A stretch of DNA of 64,000 nucleotides from Vibrio splendidus (GCF_002873455.1 NZ_MCUN01000018.1:1-64000); one strand, 5' to 3'. Numbered from the stretch's first letter, positions 17,298 through 27,402 are shown. Notes: generated from the sequence alone by a model not told the origin. Numbers and translations are program-made.

Positions 17298-19094
17298 ATG
17301 ACAACACCGAGTTGGGATCTAAGCATTGCTTATCGCGATCTTAATGATGCAAAAATCGAACAGGACATTGAACTCATTCAACAGTGTATTGAGCTGTTGT
17401 ACCTGCATGTTGAAAAGCGACACATCATTCTGGCAATGCAAAATGCAATCCAGACTTCAGAAGCGGCAGGCACGTTACTGAGCACGATCAACACCTTCGC
17501 TAATTGCCACGCATCGGTCGACGCGACACACACAGAAGCTAAAGCACTGCTTGGCCGTGTCGCGAAATTGAACTCTGAAATGTCTCAGGCATTTAGCCCT
17601 TACGAAGACTCGCTAATCCACGCAGAACCAGAATTTATTGATGCAGTATTAGAGCATGAGAGCGTGGACGTGGCAGGGCAACGTTTTGCTATTGAAAGCT
17701 CACGTAAGTTATCAAGCAGTCGACTCAGTGTTGCTGAAGAGCAGTTATTAGCGGCGATGAAGGTTGATGGGCGCGACGGATGGGGTCGTTTATACGATAA
17801 CCTAACCGGTTCTTTAAAACTTTCGCTAAAGCTAGACGGTGAAGACGAAGCTCTAGGTTTCTCGCAAGCGGCGAGCCTGTTGTACGGCAGCGAATTCGAC
17901 AAACAAGAACCGGCATGGCGCGCGGTTCAAGGTGCTATGAAAACGCATCAAGAGTCGTTTGCTTCGATCCTAAACGCATTGGCTGGATGGCGACTGACCG
18001 AAAATAAAAAGCGTTCAAAAATAAGCGATGTACATTTCCTAGATCCAAGCCTGCACGGCAGCCGCATTGTACCTGAAACGCTAGACACCATGATGTCGGT
18101 AGCGAAGGCAAATCGTGAAGTAGGCCAGAAAGCAGGTCTGTTGATGGCAAGAGTTCACGGGCTCGATGAAATGAAGCCTTGGAACCATTTAGCCGCGATG
18201 CCACCGCTGGGTGACAGCGAATCTAAGGTTTACCCATTTGATGAAGCGATCGAAGTGATTAAAATCGCCTTCGCTGAAGTAAATCCAGAGATGGCTGATT
18301 TTGTCGCATTAATGGTTGAGAACGGTTGGATTGATGCCGCACCAGCCGCCAACAAACGTCTAGGTGCGTACTGCACTAAATTTGCTGCGACACGCACGCC
18401 GCTTGTGTTCATGACATGGAGTGGCAGCCGCTCAGATCTGATGACATTAGCGCACGAGCTAGGCCACGCGTTCCACAACTGGGTGATGAAAGACATGCCG
18501 TTGTGTCAAACACGCTACCCAATGACGCTAGCAGAAACCGCTTCAATCTTTGCTGAAAACATCGTTCGTGACCACCTATTGAAGCAAGCGCAAACCCGCA
18601 ATGAGAAACTTGAAATGCTATGGGAAGAGCTTTCTTCTTCACTTGCCTTGATGGTGAATATTCCTGTTCGCTTCGAATTTGAAAAAGCTTTCTACGAGCA
18701 GCGAGAAAAAGGTGAGCTAACGGCTCAGCAGTTGTGTGACTTGATGGAAACGACTTGGAAAGAGTGGTACGGCGATGCAATGACAGAAGCCGATCCTTAC
18801 TTCTGGGCGAGCAAGCTGCACTTCAGCATCTCTCAAGTGAGCTTTTATAACTACCCATACCTGTTCGGTTATCTATTCAGTAAAGGTGTTTACGCTCAGC
18901 GTGATGCGAAAGGTGAGCAATTCTACGGCGATTACGTTTCGTTGCTTCGTGATACGGGCAGCATGATGGCGGAAGAAGTCGTTCAAAAGCACTTAGGAAT
19001 GGACCTGACTCAAGCTGATTTTTGGCAACAAAGCATCGACATGGTCAAAGTTCAAATCGATGAATTTGAAAGATTGCTCGATCAGGAAGATTAA
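17298..19094 (+). CDS. pepF: M3-family oligoendopeptidase PepF
   Basis: A 598-residue cytosolic zinc peptidase of the M3 family. The site LAHELGHAFHNW has H386, E387 and H390; the third ligand lies in LAETASIFAEN about 25 residues on. Such enzymes cut oligopeptides of about 7-17 residues. The C-terminal region KEWYGDAMTEADPYFWASKLHFS fits PepF/M3B proteins. It is a single gene with its own upstream gap of 146 bases and a downstream hairpin. Confidence 0.93.
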   Translation: MTTPSWDLSIAYRDLNDAKIEQDIELIQQCIELLYLHVEKRHIILAMQNAIQTSEAAGTLLSTINTFANCHASVDATHTEAKALLGRVAKLNSEMSQAFSPYEDSLIHAEPEFIDAVLEHESVDVAGQRFAIESSRKLSSSRLSVAEEQLLAAMKVDGRDGWGRLYDNLTGSLKLSLKLDGEDEALGFSQAASLLYGSEFDKQEPAWRAVQGAMKTHQESFASILNALAGWRLTENKKRSKISDVHFLDPSLHGSRIVPETLDTMMSVAKANREVGQKAGLLMARVHGLDEMKPWNHLAAMPPLGDSESKVYPFDEAIEVIKIAFAEVNPEMADFVALMVENGWIDAAPAANKRLGAYCTKFAATRTPLVFMTWSGSRSDLMTLAHELGHAFHNWVMKDMPLCQTRYPMTLAETASIFAENIVRDHLLKQAQTRNEKLEMLWEELSSSLALMVNIPVRFEFEKAFYEQREKGELTAQQLCDLMETTWKEWYGDAMTEADPYFWASKLHFSISQVSFYNYPYLFGYLFSKGVYAQRDAKGEQFYGDYVSLLRDTGSMMAEEVVQKHLGMDLTQADFWQQSIDMVKVQIDEFERLLDQED

Positions 19095-19117
19095 TTGATC
19101 TCAATCTGTTCATGGCA

Positions 19118-19153
19118 GGTAAGAGCTGTGTTAGCTTACGTGGCTCTTATCTT
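19118..19153 (+). terminator. Hairpin after pepF
   Basis: GGTAAGAGC pairs with GCTCTTATC around a 17-base loop; the T-tract after it is weak. Confidence 0.5.
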
Positions 19154-19362
19154 GCTGATATAAACAGAGATAACCAAAAGTTGTTCTAAATAGAAAAAGC
19201 TATCTGGAACAGATGTCGGTTACTAAAGTCAGCAGGTAATATAAAAATATATGGGTAGTATTTGTGAGTGATAACGGAGTTTCTATTGATAAGTGCGATC
19301 CTAGCGACACAATTTCTATGTACAATTTATTAACATACGGCCGTGCAATTAAGGAGTAGCGC

Positions 19363-20391
19363 ATGACGAAGACCCTCTTTCGCCAATCATTTCTTTTTGA
19401 CAGCCTAGATCTTGAACAAGAAATGGTTGCAGGACAGACCGTACTGAGTAACGGTGTTCAAATTAAGCTTCATCAACGCGGTGTATTGGAAGTGATTCCC
19501 GCGGAGTATAATTCTGAAACCAAGAACATCATTTTTTCAACCGGTGTTCATGGCGACGAAACTTCACCAATGGAGCTGATTGATAAGCTCATTGAGGATA
19601 TTGAAACAGGCTTCCAAGTGGTGACAGCAAGATGTTTGTTTATCATTGCTCACCCAGAAGCAACCAACGCGCATACTCGTTTTCTTGATGTGAATATGAA
19701 CCGTCTGTTTGATGAAAAACAGCACGAGAGTAATCGAGAAGTCGATATCGCGAAGAACCTGAAGTACTTGGTTACTGAGTTTTACAAAGACACTGTGCCG
19801 TCTACTCGTTGGCACTTAGATCTGCACTGTGCGATCCGTTTGTCTAAGCATTACTCTTTCGCCGTAAGCCCTAAGGTTCGCCACGAAGTTCGCAGTAAAG
19901 CCTTGTTCGACTTCATTAACAGCGCTCACGTTGAAGCTGTGTTGCTATCGAATGCGCCAACGAGTACTTTCAGTTGGTACAGCGCTGAAAACTTTGAAGC
20001 CCAAGCTCTGACAATGGAGTTAGGGCAGGTAGCAAGAATTGGCGAGAACCAGCTAGATAAGCTTACTGCTTTTGATTTAGCGATGCGTAACTTGATTGCT
20101 GAAGCCGAGCCTGAGCATCTACCTAAGCGAACCATCATGTATCGTGTGAGCCGCACTATTGTTCGCTTGCATGATGATTTCGATTTCATGTTCTCTGATT
20201 CTGTAGAGAACTTTACCGCGTTCAAGCACGGTGAAGTATTTGGTCATGATGGTGATAAGCCATTGATGGCGAAGAATGAAAACGAAGCCGTGGTATTCCC
20301 AAATCGCAACGTGGCCATTGGTCAACGAGCTGCCTTAATGGTGTGCGAAGTTGAAACACGATTCGACCACGGTCAGCTTGTGTACGATTAA
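19363..20391 (+). CDS. astE: Succinylglutamate desuccinylase AstE
   Basis: AstE (342 aa) removes succinate from N-succinylglutamate in the last step of the ammonia-producing arginine catabolic pathway. Zinc ligands are H63 and E66 in GVHGDETSP and H155 in WHLDLHCAI; the catalytic Glu is in LTMELGQVARIGEN. AAGGAG lies ahead of the ATG. No other ast gene is adjacent, which is also the case in other vibrios where astABD lie elsewhere. Confidence 0.95.
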   Translation: MTKTLFRQSFLFDSLDLEQEMVAGQTVLSNGVQIKLHQRGVLEVIPAEYNSETKNIIFSTGVHGDETSPMELIDKLIEDIETGFQVVTARCLFIIAHPEATNAHTRFLDVNMNRLFDEKQHESNREVDIAKNLKYLVTEFYKDTVPSTRWHLDLHCAIRLSKHYSFAVSPKVRHEVRSKALFDFINSAHVEAVLLSNAPTSTFSWYSAENFEAQALTMELGQVARIGENQLDKLTAFDLAMRNLIAEAEPEHLPKRTIMYRVSRTIVRLHDDFDFMFSDSVENFTAFKHGEVFGHDGDKPLMAKNENEAVVFPNRNVAIGQRAALMVCEVETRFDHGQLVYD

Positions 20392-20441
20392 TACCTAGCT
20401 GGGTTTAAGCGACTAAAACAACCGCTCAACTGGTTGAAATA

Positions 20442-20475
20442 TCAAGGTTCACATAACGGTGTGAGCCTTGAGTTT
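20442..20475 (+). terminator. Hairpin between astE and btuC
   Basis: CAAGGTTCAC and GTGAGCCTTG form a stem (one G-T pair) followed by AGTTTATTTA. It would end astE transcripts ahead of btuC. Confidence 0.55.
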
Positions 20476-20524
20476 ATTTAGGGATACAGGTAAGGTTACG
20501 CGAACAATTTCAAAGTAGCTTGAT

Positions 20525-21520
20525 ATGGATTTCCAACAACTTCTTCACCAAAAACAGCGCAAATGGACGCGAGCCATTTATCTGATGGCAGCACTGCTTG
20601 TCGCGCTGAGTGCAATTTATCTAATGGTTGGCGATCTCTTCATTTCCCCTCTGGGCTCCTTGTCCACGCTAGAACAAAAACTACTGATTGATTTACGCTT
20701 ACCTCGACTATTGGCAGCTATTGCTATCGGGTCTGGGTTAGCTGTATCTGGCGCAAGCTTACAAGTTTTATTGGGTAACGTATTAGCAGAGCCAGGTGTG
20801 CTCGGCATTTCTGGTGGCGCAAGCTTGGCTATGGTGATCGTGCTGTTCTTCTTGCCGTTTGCCCCTACACCTGAATTGTTCATGATTGCTGCCGTTTTAG
20901 GTTCACTCTGTTTTACTGTAATTCTAGTTAGCATGGTAAAAACGATGCGACTCACCACCTCCAAGTTATTGCTGGTGGGCGTGGCGCTAGGTATTCTTTC
21001 TGGCGCGATGGTGACGTGGGCTTTCTACTTTAGTGATGACCTTAGTCTTCGTTTGCTGATGTATTGGTTGATGGGCAGTTTGGGTGGCGTTACTTGGTAT
21101 CAACACTCGCTCACGTTGGTGATGATTCCCGTGATTATTTGGCTGTGCCTGCAAGGTAGTAAACTAGATAAGTTAATGATTGGCGAAACGCATGCTGCAC
21201 AGTTAGGCGTGAACGTTCCAAGATTACGCTGGCGCTTGATCTTCGCTGTGTCTATTTTAGTCGGCTGCGCGGTTGCCTTAGGCGGCGTGATCAGCTTTGT
21301 TGGCTTGGTTGTGCCACACTTATTGCGTTTAGCGATTGGTACAGACAACCGATACCTTCTTCCTTTGTCTGCCGTTGCAGGTGCCGCGTTACTGGTGTTT
21401 GCTGACATTTGCGCGCGTACATTACTCGATTCTGCAGAGCTACCTTTGGGTGTGATGACTACCAGTATCGGTGCGCCTATCTTTATTTGGATGTTAATTA
21501 AAAATCATGATTCAAATTAA
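20525..21520 (+). CDS. btuC: Vitamin B12 ABC importer, permease BtuC
   Basis: The 331-residue permease of the FecCD family has about 10 membrane helices. Typical motifs are [21 protein letters not shown], the [15 protein letters not shown] loop and [12 protein letters not shown] with [19 protein letters not shown], which contacts the ATPase. A generic siderophore permease would look alike; the fit to BtuC rests on its pairing with a BtuD-like ATPase. No btuF is adjacent. The 3' end overlaps btuD by 14 bases. Confidence 0.9.
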   Translation: MDFQQLLHQKQRKWTRAIYLMAALLVALSAIYLMVGDLFISPLGSLSTLEQKLLIDLRLPRLLAAIAIGSGLAVSGASLQVLLGNVLAEPGVLGISGGASLAMVIVLFFLPFAPTPELFMIAAVLGSLCFTVILVSMVKTMRLTTSKLLLVGVALGILSGAMVTWAFYFSDDLSLRLLMYWLMGSLGGVTWYQHSLTLVMIPVIIWLCLQGSKLDKLMIGETHAAQLGVNVPRLRWRLIFAVSILVGCAVALGGVISFVGLVVPHLLRLAIGTDNRYLLPLSAVAGAALLVFADICARTLLDSAELPLGVMTTSIGAPIFIWMLIKNHDSN

Positions 21521-22262
21521 GAGCCTGAGCGTTGGCGCTCGTTTATTACCACTATCATTTGAGCTCAAGCAAGGGCAGGTGACCCACGTTATCGGCCCGA
21601 ATGGCAGCGGTAAAAGTACCTTACTAGAAGCGATATCTGGCGTTGGTGATAGCTACAAAGGTGATATAAAGCTCGACGGGCAAGACTTATCAGCGTTGTC
21701 GTTACAAGACTTATCATTACATCGTGCTTATCTGTGTCAAAGCGCAAGGCCAGCCTTCAACTTGGAAGTGTTCCAATACCTTGCGTTGTCACTGCCAAGC
21801 TCCTCATACGGCCTTGATACTGAAATCAACGCAGCTTTGGAAGAGATAAGCCAGATGTTGGACATCACAGACAAACTTCATCGTTCAATTCAGACACTGT
21901 CTGGTGGTGAATGGCAACGCGTTCGTTTGGCGGGAATGTGCCTGCAAATTTGGCCGACACTTAACCCTTATGCAAAGCTGCTGATCCTCGATGAACCCGC
22001 AGCGCCATTGGATATTGCTCAAGAAGCGCTACTGTATAAGCTTATCGAACGAGTAGCAGAGAAGGGCATCGCTGTGATTATGGCAAACCATGATCTGAAC
22101 CGCACCCTAAGACACGCAGACCAAGTACTGCTACTCGACAAAGGCGTACTTCAAGCGTCAGGTGCAGCTGATCAAGTGCTTACCCCTGAACAGCTAGAGT
22201 TAGTGTTCAACACTCAAGTAAAAAGCATCTCTGTTGATGGGCAAACTTATCTAGTCTTCTAA
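21507..22262 (+). CDS. btuD: Vitamin B12 ABC importer, ATPase BtuD
   Basis: The 251-residue ATPase has Walker [10 protein letters not shown] (about 30-38), signature [12 protein letters not shown], Walker [13 protein letters not shown] and the switch His in MANHDLN. The short length and the sequence [14 protein letters not shown] between the signature and Walker B fit BtuD. It overlaps btuC, so the two are translated together. Confidence 0.92.
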   Translation: MIQIKSLSVGARLLPLSFELKQGQVTHVIGPNGSGKSTLLEAISGVGDSYKGDIKLDGQDLSALSLQDLSLHRAYLCQSARPAFNLEVFQYLALSLPSSSYGLDTEINAALEEISQMLDITDKLHRSIQTLSGGEWQRVRLAGMCLQIWPTLNPYAKLLILDEPAAPLDIAQEALLYKLIERVAEKGIAVIMANHDLNRTLRHADQVLLLDKGVLQASGAADQVLTPEQLELVFNTQVKSISVDGQTYLVF

Positions 22263-22579
22263 CAGCACCATAGAAACTGTCTAAGAGAAAACCCTTTGAA
22301 TAGGCACTGATTATTCAAAAGCTTCTTTCATAGTTCTTTCTATATCTCCTCGCACAGTCTTTTTCCAACAGCAAGAATTTATAAGCAAATATGGTCATGT
22401 GAACGGGTATCAATTTGTTACCGTTTTCATTTTATATAGTGATGAGAATGATTTTGATTAGTGATATTAATTTGATCTAGATACATAAATCACATATTTA
22501 TCGGTGTTAACCTCACTAGAATTCTCTCAATAGGGCTTAAAGTCTGAACTTCCTCTCTCGCACTGCTAATCGCACATTA
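22263..22579. other. 317-base intergenic region with a Fur-type box
   Basis: Between btuD and the small DUF2607-like gene. Apart from the Fur-like site at 22443-22457 no feature was seen; no terminator is evident after btuD. Confidence 0.5.
22443..22457. promoter_or_regulatory. Candidate Fur box
   Basis: TGAGAATGATTTTGA matches 12 of 15 positions of the 7-1-7 Fur consensus TGATAATNATTATCA. It lies 120 bases upstream of the small DUF2607-like gene. Confidence 0.5.
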
Positions 22580-22831
22580 TTGATTTTTGCGTTATTCATG
22601 CTTCCAATAAGCTTGAACGTATCGTCGATCGTGCACCAATTAGAAATGGGAGAAGAGGTACACGCGCAGCATCATTGCGCTGTTTACGACGCGGTACAAA
22701 GTGCCATTCACAGTGGTCATTTCCCTATTACCATCAGAACCCAAGCTCCGATATACAAAAAGCTCACGTTCTTGGTGGGTTCACTCTCTGCATATGAGCT
22801 GCCTCGTACACGTTCGCCTCCATACGTTTAA
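22580..22831 (+). CDS. Small DUF2607/DUF2946-like protein
   Basis: About 83 residues from TTG at 22580 (an ATG at 22598 is the alternative; neither has a good ribosome site). It has one N-terminal hydrophobic helix (IFALFMLPISLNVSSIV), a His/Cys-rich stretch VHAQHHCAVYDAVQ and the ending RTRSPPYV. This layout, a leader helix, His/Cys residues and a terminal R-x-P-P, is that of the small Vibrio DUF2607 and related DUF2946 proteins, often found by metal-uptake or metal-efflux genes. A Fur-like box lies upstream and a metal importer downstream. Confidence 0.6.
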   Translation: MIFALFMLPISLNVSSIVHQLEMGEEVHAQHHCAVYDAVQSAIHSGHFPITIRTQAPIYKKLTFLVGSLSAYELPRTRSPPYV

Positions 22832-23135
22832 CCTCAAAAGTATCGTGATCTAGTAGTCCACCTGCGTATGCATCTAATCGTCATGAAGATGTCTATGCAT
22901 TGGGTGCCTGTGCGTGGCTTTTGTTGGCAACATGAATTGGGCAAATGCGCCAGTCTTGTTGTCACTGCACCGTGTAGGTTGAACGAACTCATCGCCAGAT
23001 TTGTAACGACATTTTTACTGTTGAAATAAACAATAAGAAAAATGAATGCGTCACTAACTCTTGATGATATTTATCGTTATAGTACTATTAAATCTGTTAA
23101 TCATAATAATTATCATTACCATTCAAGGTTTGTTT
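22832..23135. other. 304-base leader of the nik operon
   Basis: Holds the promoter region of nikA with a strong Fur-type palindrome at 23098-23118. An unsupported open frame at 22868-23031 has no ribosome site. Confidence 0.5.
23098..23118. promoter_or_regulatory. Near-perfect Fur-type box in front of nikA
   Basis: TCATAATAATTATCA (23101-23115) matches the 7-1-7 Fur consensus at 14 of 15 positions and sits in a longer near-palindrome whose 10-base arms differ at one position. It ends 18 bases before the nikA start codon, where a bound repressor would block transcription or translation. It does not resemble the GTATGA-N16-TCATAC operator of NikR. Confidence 0.75.
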
Positions 23136-24722
23136 ATGCCGTTTAAGAAAATTATCGCTGCTGTGGTCGTTGCTGCTTCTGCCGTTATTCCTGTTCAAAA
23201 TGCGTTTGCTGATGAGAGTACTCTTACTTTTGCAAACTATCGTGATATCCGAGATTTAAACCCACATCTTTATGGCGGTGAGATCTTCGCGCAAAACCTT
23301 ATCTTTGAAGGGCTAGTACACCTTGGAGAAAACGGTGTTCTTGAACCTTGGTTGGCGAAAAGCTGGAGCACTTCAGAAGATGGCAAAACGTATACATTTA
23401 AACTACGTGATGATGTCACCTTTTCTGATGGCAAGCCGTTCGATGCGAATGTCGTGAAAGCGAACTTCGATGCGCTGCTGGACAATGCGAACCGCCATAC
23501 ATGGCTTGAGTCTATCCGCCTTATGGTGGAAATTGAGAAAACAGGCAAAGAGAGTGTAAGGGTGGTAGATAACCACACAGTTCAAGTTGAATTTGCTGAA
23601 TCATACTACCCATTCCTTGTTGAGCTTGGTGTAACTCGTCCGTTCCGTTTTCTTTCTCCTGAATGCTTTAAAGATGGTACTACCAAGAATGGCGCGAGTT
23701 GTTACGTAGGTACAGGTAGTTACGTGTTGACAGAAAACGTGGTTGATCAACGTGCGACGTTCGAGAGAAATGAAAGCTACTGGGGTGAAAAACCACAAGT
23801 TGATAAGATCGTGGCAAAGGTAATTCCAGACAATCAATCTCGCTTGCTTTCACTGCGTAGTGGCGAAATCGATATGGTTTATGGGCTACAACTTGTTAGC
23901 GCGCAGTCATACAAACAGTTTGAGAAAGACCCTCGTTTCGGAACTGAACTATCAGAGCCAGTTTCAACGCGTATGTTGATTTTGAACTCGACCAGCGAAA
24001 ACCTAAGTGACACTCGTGTTCGTCAAGCATTGAGCCACCTAACCAACAAATCAATCATTGCAGATCGCATCATGTTGGGCCTAGAAAAACCAGCGGATAC
24101 GCTACTTGCGCAGAACGTTCCTTACGCAAATATCGAACTGACACCATACCAATATGACGTTGCTCAAGCAGAGAAACTGCTAGACGAAGCGGGTTGGAAG
24201 AAAGACGGAAAGGCTCGTAAGTTAGATGGCAAACCATTTGAAATCACCCTTTCTTATGACAGTGACAAAGTGGTAGAGCGTACTATCGCGCAATACTTGC
24301 AAAGTGAATGGTCTAAGGTTGGCCTGAAGATGAATATTGTGGGTGAAGAAGAACAAGCGCACCGCGATCGTCTTAAACAAGGTGAGTTCGACTTGTCGTT
24401 CAATATTTCATGGGGCACGCCTTACGATCCTCAATCGTTCCTAGGTGGTATGCGTAAGCCAGTATATGGCGACTATGCAGCACAACAAGGTATCCCAGAA
24501 AAAGCTGAAATTGATAAAAATATCTTAGAGGCGCTTGAAGCAATTGATGAAACAGAACGCCAAACACATTACACGTATGTGCTAAAAACACTGCATGAAC
24601 AAGCGATCTACATTCCAATCAGCTACGAGCAAAACCGAGCGGTATTCAACAAACGTGTAGAAGGTGTAGGCTTCAACCCGTCTCAGTTTGAAATTCCACT
24701 TCAACGTATGTCTGTAAAGTAA
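23136..24722 (+). CDS. nikA: Nickel-type ABC importer, periplasmic binding protein NikA
   Basis: I start at ATG 23136, which gives a clean signal peptide ending at NAFA (25); a longer reading from 23061 would put codons through the Fur box. The 528-residue protein follows E. coli NikA closely: LNPHLYGGEIFAQNLIFEGL, PWLAKSWSTSEDGKTYTF, AYYPFLVEL-type segment ESYYPFLVELGVTRPFRFL, ERNESYWGEKP and WGTPYDPQSFL. NikA-type proteins bind nickel as a chelate (for example with histidine) and related ones bind metallophores or peptides. It heads the operon and is separated from nikB by a terminator hairpin. Confidence 0.9.
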   Translation: MPFKKIIAAVVVAASAVIPVQNAFADESTLTFANYRDIRDLNPHLYGGEIFAQNLIFEGLVHLGENGVLEPWLAKSWSTSEDGKTYTFKLRDDVTFSDGKPFDANVVKANFDALLDNANRHTWLESIRLMVEIEKTGKESVRVVDNHTVQVEFAESYYPFLVELGVTRPFRFLSPECFKDGTTKNGASCYVGTGSYVLTENVVDQRATFERNESYWGEKPQVDKIVAKVIPDNQSRLLSLRSGEIDMVYGLQLVSAQSYKQFEKDPRFGTELSEPVSTRMLILNSTSENLSDTRVRQALSHLTNKSIIADRIMLGLEKPADTLLAQNVPYANIELTPYQYDVAQAEKLLDEAGWKKDGKARKLDGKPFEITLSYDSDKVVERTIAQYLQSEWSKVGLKMNIVGEEEQAHRDRLKQGEFDLSFNISWGTPYDPQSFLGGMRKPVYGDYAAQQGIPEKAEIDKNILEALEAIDETERQTHYTYVLKTLHEQAIYIPISYEQNRAVFNKRVEGVGFNPSQFEIPLQRMSVK

Positions 24723-24769
24723 GAAATAGAGACTTATTGCCTGTTTCCTTTATCACTGACTAGCTTATT

Positions 24770-24802
24770 GACTGACACTCTTTTTGGGGTGTCAGTCTTT
24801 TT
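24770..24802 (+). terminator. Hairpin between nikA and nikB
   Basis: ACTGACAC and GTGTCAGT enclose a 10-base loop and are followed by CTTTTTGC. As an intra-operon terminator it would give more nikA than nikBCDE mRNA, which suits a binding protein. Confidence 0.8.
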
Positions 24803-24833
24803 GCTTACTGTTTTACATTAAGAAAGTAACCGA

Positions 24834-25778
24834 ATGGCTAAATACATCCTAAAGCGATTGCTGAGTGCGAGTGTGACACTATTCTTTGTCTCTTTTATCG
24901 CGTTTGCCTTAGTTAATATTATTCCAGCAGACCCTGCTGAAGTGGCACTGCGTGTCAACGACACGACACCGAGCCCAGAAGCGATTGAAGAAATTCGTTT
25001 AGAGCTCGGTCTCGATCGTCCGTTTTTAGTCCGTTATACCGATTGGCTAGTCTCATCTGTACAGGGCGATTTTGGTATCTCGTACACCAATACCAATCGA
25101 CTGGTTTCAGAAGAACTTGCACGAAGCTTTCCTTACACGTTAAAACTCGCAGGGTTATCACTCATCTTGTTGGTGTGTATCAGTATTCCAATCGGTGTAC
25201 TCAGCGCGGTGTACAAAGATCATTGGTTTGATCGCATTGTTCGCGTGTTCATTTTTGCTAGTACCGCAATGCCTAACTTTTGGTTAGCCTTCATTCTTAT
25301 TTGGGTGTTTTCGATCAATCTTTATTGGCTGCCGAGCAGTGGCGCGACCACTTTCAGCCATTTCATACTGCCGTCTGTGACCTTATGTATGGCTTATGTA
25401 GCGACATACATCCGCCTTATCCGTAACTCTATGTTGGACTCGATGAATCACAACTATGTGAATTATGCTCGAGCTCGCGGCATTTCAGAGCGTAGTGTCA
25501 TTTGGAAACACCTGTTAAAGAACTCGCTGCAAACTTCAATGACAGCGCTAGGCATCGGTATCGTTCGTTTGATTGCGGGCACTGTTGTTATCGAAAGTAT
25601 TTTCGCAATACCTGGCTTGGGCCGACTTGCATTGGCGGCTATTTTTAACCGAGATTACCCGATTATTCAGGCTTACATTTTGGTCATGGGTAGTTTGTTC
25701 GTTGTTTCCAATCTGTTGATTGATATTTTACATACGGTGGTCGATCCCCGTCTTAAATCGGGGGCGAAAAACTCATGA
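24834..25778 (+). CDS. nikB: Nickel-type ABC importer, permease NikB
   Basis: A 314-residue inner-membrane permease with six helices. It has the dipeptide/nickel permease opening YILKRLLSASVTLFFVSFI, the LGLDRPFLVRYTDWL segment and the EAA-type loop YARARGISERSVIWKHLLKNS that contacts the ATPases. It overlaps nikC by 4 bases. Confidence 0.92.
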   Translation: MAKYILKRLLSASVTLFFVSFIAFALVNIIPADPAEVALRVNDTTPSPEAIEEIRLELGLDRPFLVRYTDWLVSSVQGDFGISYTNTNRLVSEELARSFPYTLKLAGLSLILLVCISIPIGVLSAVYKDHWFDRIVRVFIFASTAMPNFWLAFILIWVFSINLYWLPSSGATTFSHFILPSVTLCMAYVATYIRLIRNSMLDSMNHNYVNYARARGISERSVIWKHLLKNSLQTSMTALGIGIVRLIAGTVVIESIFAIPGLGRLALAAIFNRDYPIIQAYILVMGSLFVVSNLLIDILHTVVDPRLKSGAKNS

Positions 25779-26599
25779 TGAGACGTTTGATTTCCAATAA
25801 GACCGTCGTTGTTTGTCTGTTTATATTAACGGCGATTTGCTTAATGGGTGCGTTTGCAGCTTTCCTAGCTCCGCATGATCCAAACTTGGCCGATGTGATT
25901 AATTCTATGATGCCGATGTCAATGGAGTATCCATTGGGTACCGATCACTTAGGCAGATGTATCTATTCTCGCTTGTTGTTTGGTATCCGTACTACCTTGT
26001 ATTACTCATTGTTAACTATGGTGATTACGGCGATAGTTGGTGGCTTTATTGGTGTGGTTTCTGGCTATATGCGTGGCAAAGTGGACTCACTTATCATGCG
26101 TGCGTGTGAGGTGATGTTGTCCTTCCCGTACGAAATCATTGTGCTAAGTATTGTTGGCATCATGGGGCCGGGTATCTTCAACATTATCATCGCTAATTTC
26201 ATTGCAAAAATTGCGTGGTACGTGCGTATTGTCCGAAGTTCAGTGATTTCGTTTAACCACCAAAATTATATATTGTACTCACGCACGGTGAAGACGCCAC
26301 GAAGCTACATCTTCCGTAAGCACTTGGCTCCGAACATCGCTGCAGAGGTCATCATCCTTGCAACGCTAGATTTAGGCTGGATAATTCTAAGTATCTCGAC
26401 CCTGTCTTTCCTTGGTTTGGGTGTTCAACCACCAACGGCGGAATGGGGAGCTATGTTGAGCGATGCCAAAGAAGTCTTGTTCTCTAGCCCTGAACAGATG
26501 GTTATCCCAGGGATTGCAATCATGGTTGTGGTCGCGTGTTGCAACTTACTTGGTGACTCCTTACGTGATGTATTAGACCCAAGAACGGAGCAAAGATGA
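25775..26599 (+). CDS. nikC: Nickel-type ABC importer, permease NikC
   Basis: The 274-residue second permease has LAPHDPNLADV, YPLGTDHLGRCIYSRLLFG, the EAA loop YSRTVKTPRSYIFRKHLAPN and the ending LSFLGLGVQPPTAEWGAML typical of DppC/NikC proteins. Translationally coupled to nikB and nikD by 4-base overlaps. Confidence 0.92.
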   Translation: MMRRLISNKTVVVCLFILTAICLMGAFAAFLAPHDPNLADVINSMMPMSMEYPLGTDHLGRCIYSRLLFGIRTTLYYSLLTMVITAIVGGFIGVVSGYMRGKVDSLIMRACEVMLSFPYEIIVLSIVGIMGPGIFNIIIANFIAKIAWYVRIVRSSVISFNHQNYILYSRTVKTPRSYIFRKHLAPNIAAEVIILATLDLGWIILSISTLSFLGLGVQPPTAEWGAMLSDAKEVLFSSPEQMVIPGIAIMVVVACCNLLGDSLRDVLDPRTEQR

Positions 26600-27402
26600 T
26601 GTTAGAAGTTAACAATCTGAGTGTTTCGTTGAAAAGACCAACACCTATAGAGTTGGTTTCTGATGTGAGTTTTACGCTCAAAGAAGACCAGTGCTTGGGT
26701 ATTTTGGGGGAGTCGGGAAGTGGCAAGAGCTTAACCTGTAACGCGATTAATGGGCTATTGAATGACTCATTCTGTATTTCGGGTCATGCACTGTTTGAAG
26801 GTGAGAATCTATTTGAAATGCCTCAAAAACAACGTCGTCAGTTAAGGGGTGAGAAGATCTCCATGATCATGCAAAGCCCAATGACGGCTTTTAATCCACT
26901 GTTCACCATTGGCAATCAAGCTGTTGAAACGATAAAGCAACACCAACCAATGAGCACCAAAGAGGCGTTGGATTTGTTTTGTGATGTACTGACTCGAGTC
27001 AATCTAAAATCCGTGCGTGGCCTCATCAAGAAGTATCCACATGAGCTAAGTGGTGGAATGCTTCAACGCATCATGGTGGCACTTGCGTTGGTACTGAAAC
27101 CGAAGTTGATCGTTGCAGATGAGCCAACAACAGCGATCGATTACATTTCGCAGCGCGAGGTGGTCAAAGAGCTGCAATTTGTACGAGAACAATTTGGAAC
27201 CAGTTTGATTTTTGTTAGCCATGATCTGAGTTTGGTGTCGCATGTCGCCGACAATGTCATGGTGATGAACCAAGGAAAGGTTGTTGAGTACGGAACGACC
27301 CGAAAGGTATTCACAAAACCAGAGAGCAAACATACACGCTACCTAGTGGATACACGCATGGCATTGGTTAATCGCTTTAAATCAGTCATGGAGAGAAACT
27401 AA
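26596..27402 (+). CDS. nikD: Nickel-type ABC importer, ATPase NikD
   Basis: A 268-residue ATPase: Walker A GESGSGKS, Q-loop IMQSPMTAFNP, signature LSGGMLQRIMVA, Walker B LIVADEPTTAID and switch SHDLSLVSH. It pairs with NikE. Overlaps nikC by 4 bases and shares a base with the nikE start. Confidence 0.92.
   Translation: MMLEVNNLSVSLKRPTPIELVSDVSFTLKEDQCLGILGESGSGKSLTCNAINGLLNDSFCISGHALFEGENLFEMPQKQRRQLRGEKISMIMQSPMTAFNPLFTIGNQAVETIKQHQPMSTKEALDLFCDVLTRVNLKSVRGLIKKYPHELSGGMLQRIMVALALVLKPKLIVADEPTTAIDYISQREVVKELQFVREQFGTSLIFVSHDLSLVSHVADNVMVMNQGKVVEYGTTRKVFTKPESKHTRYLVDTRMALVNRFKSVMERN

Noticed and set aside
22868..23031. 54-codon open frame ahead of nikA
   Set aside because: No ribosome site, unusual composition, and it lies in the nik promoter region.
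23061..23135. Longer N-terminus for NikA
   Set aside because: It would put codons through the Fur box and spoil the signal peptide that starts cleanly at 23136.
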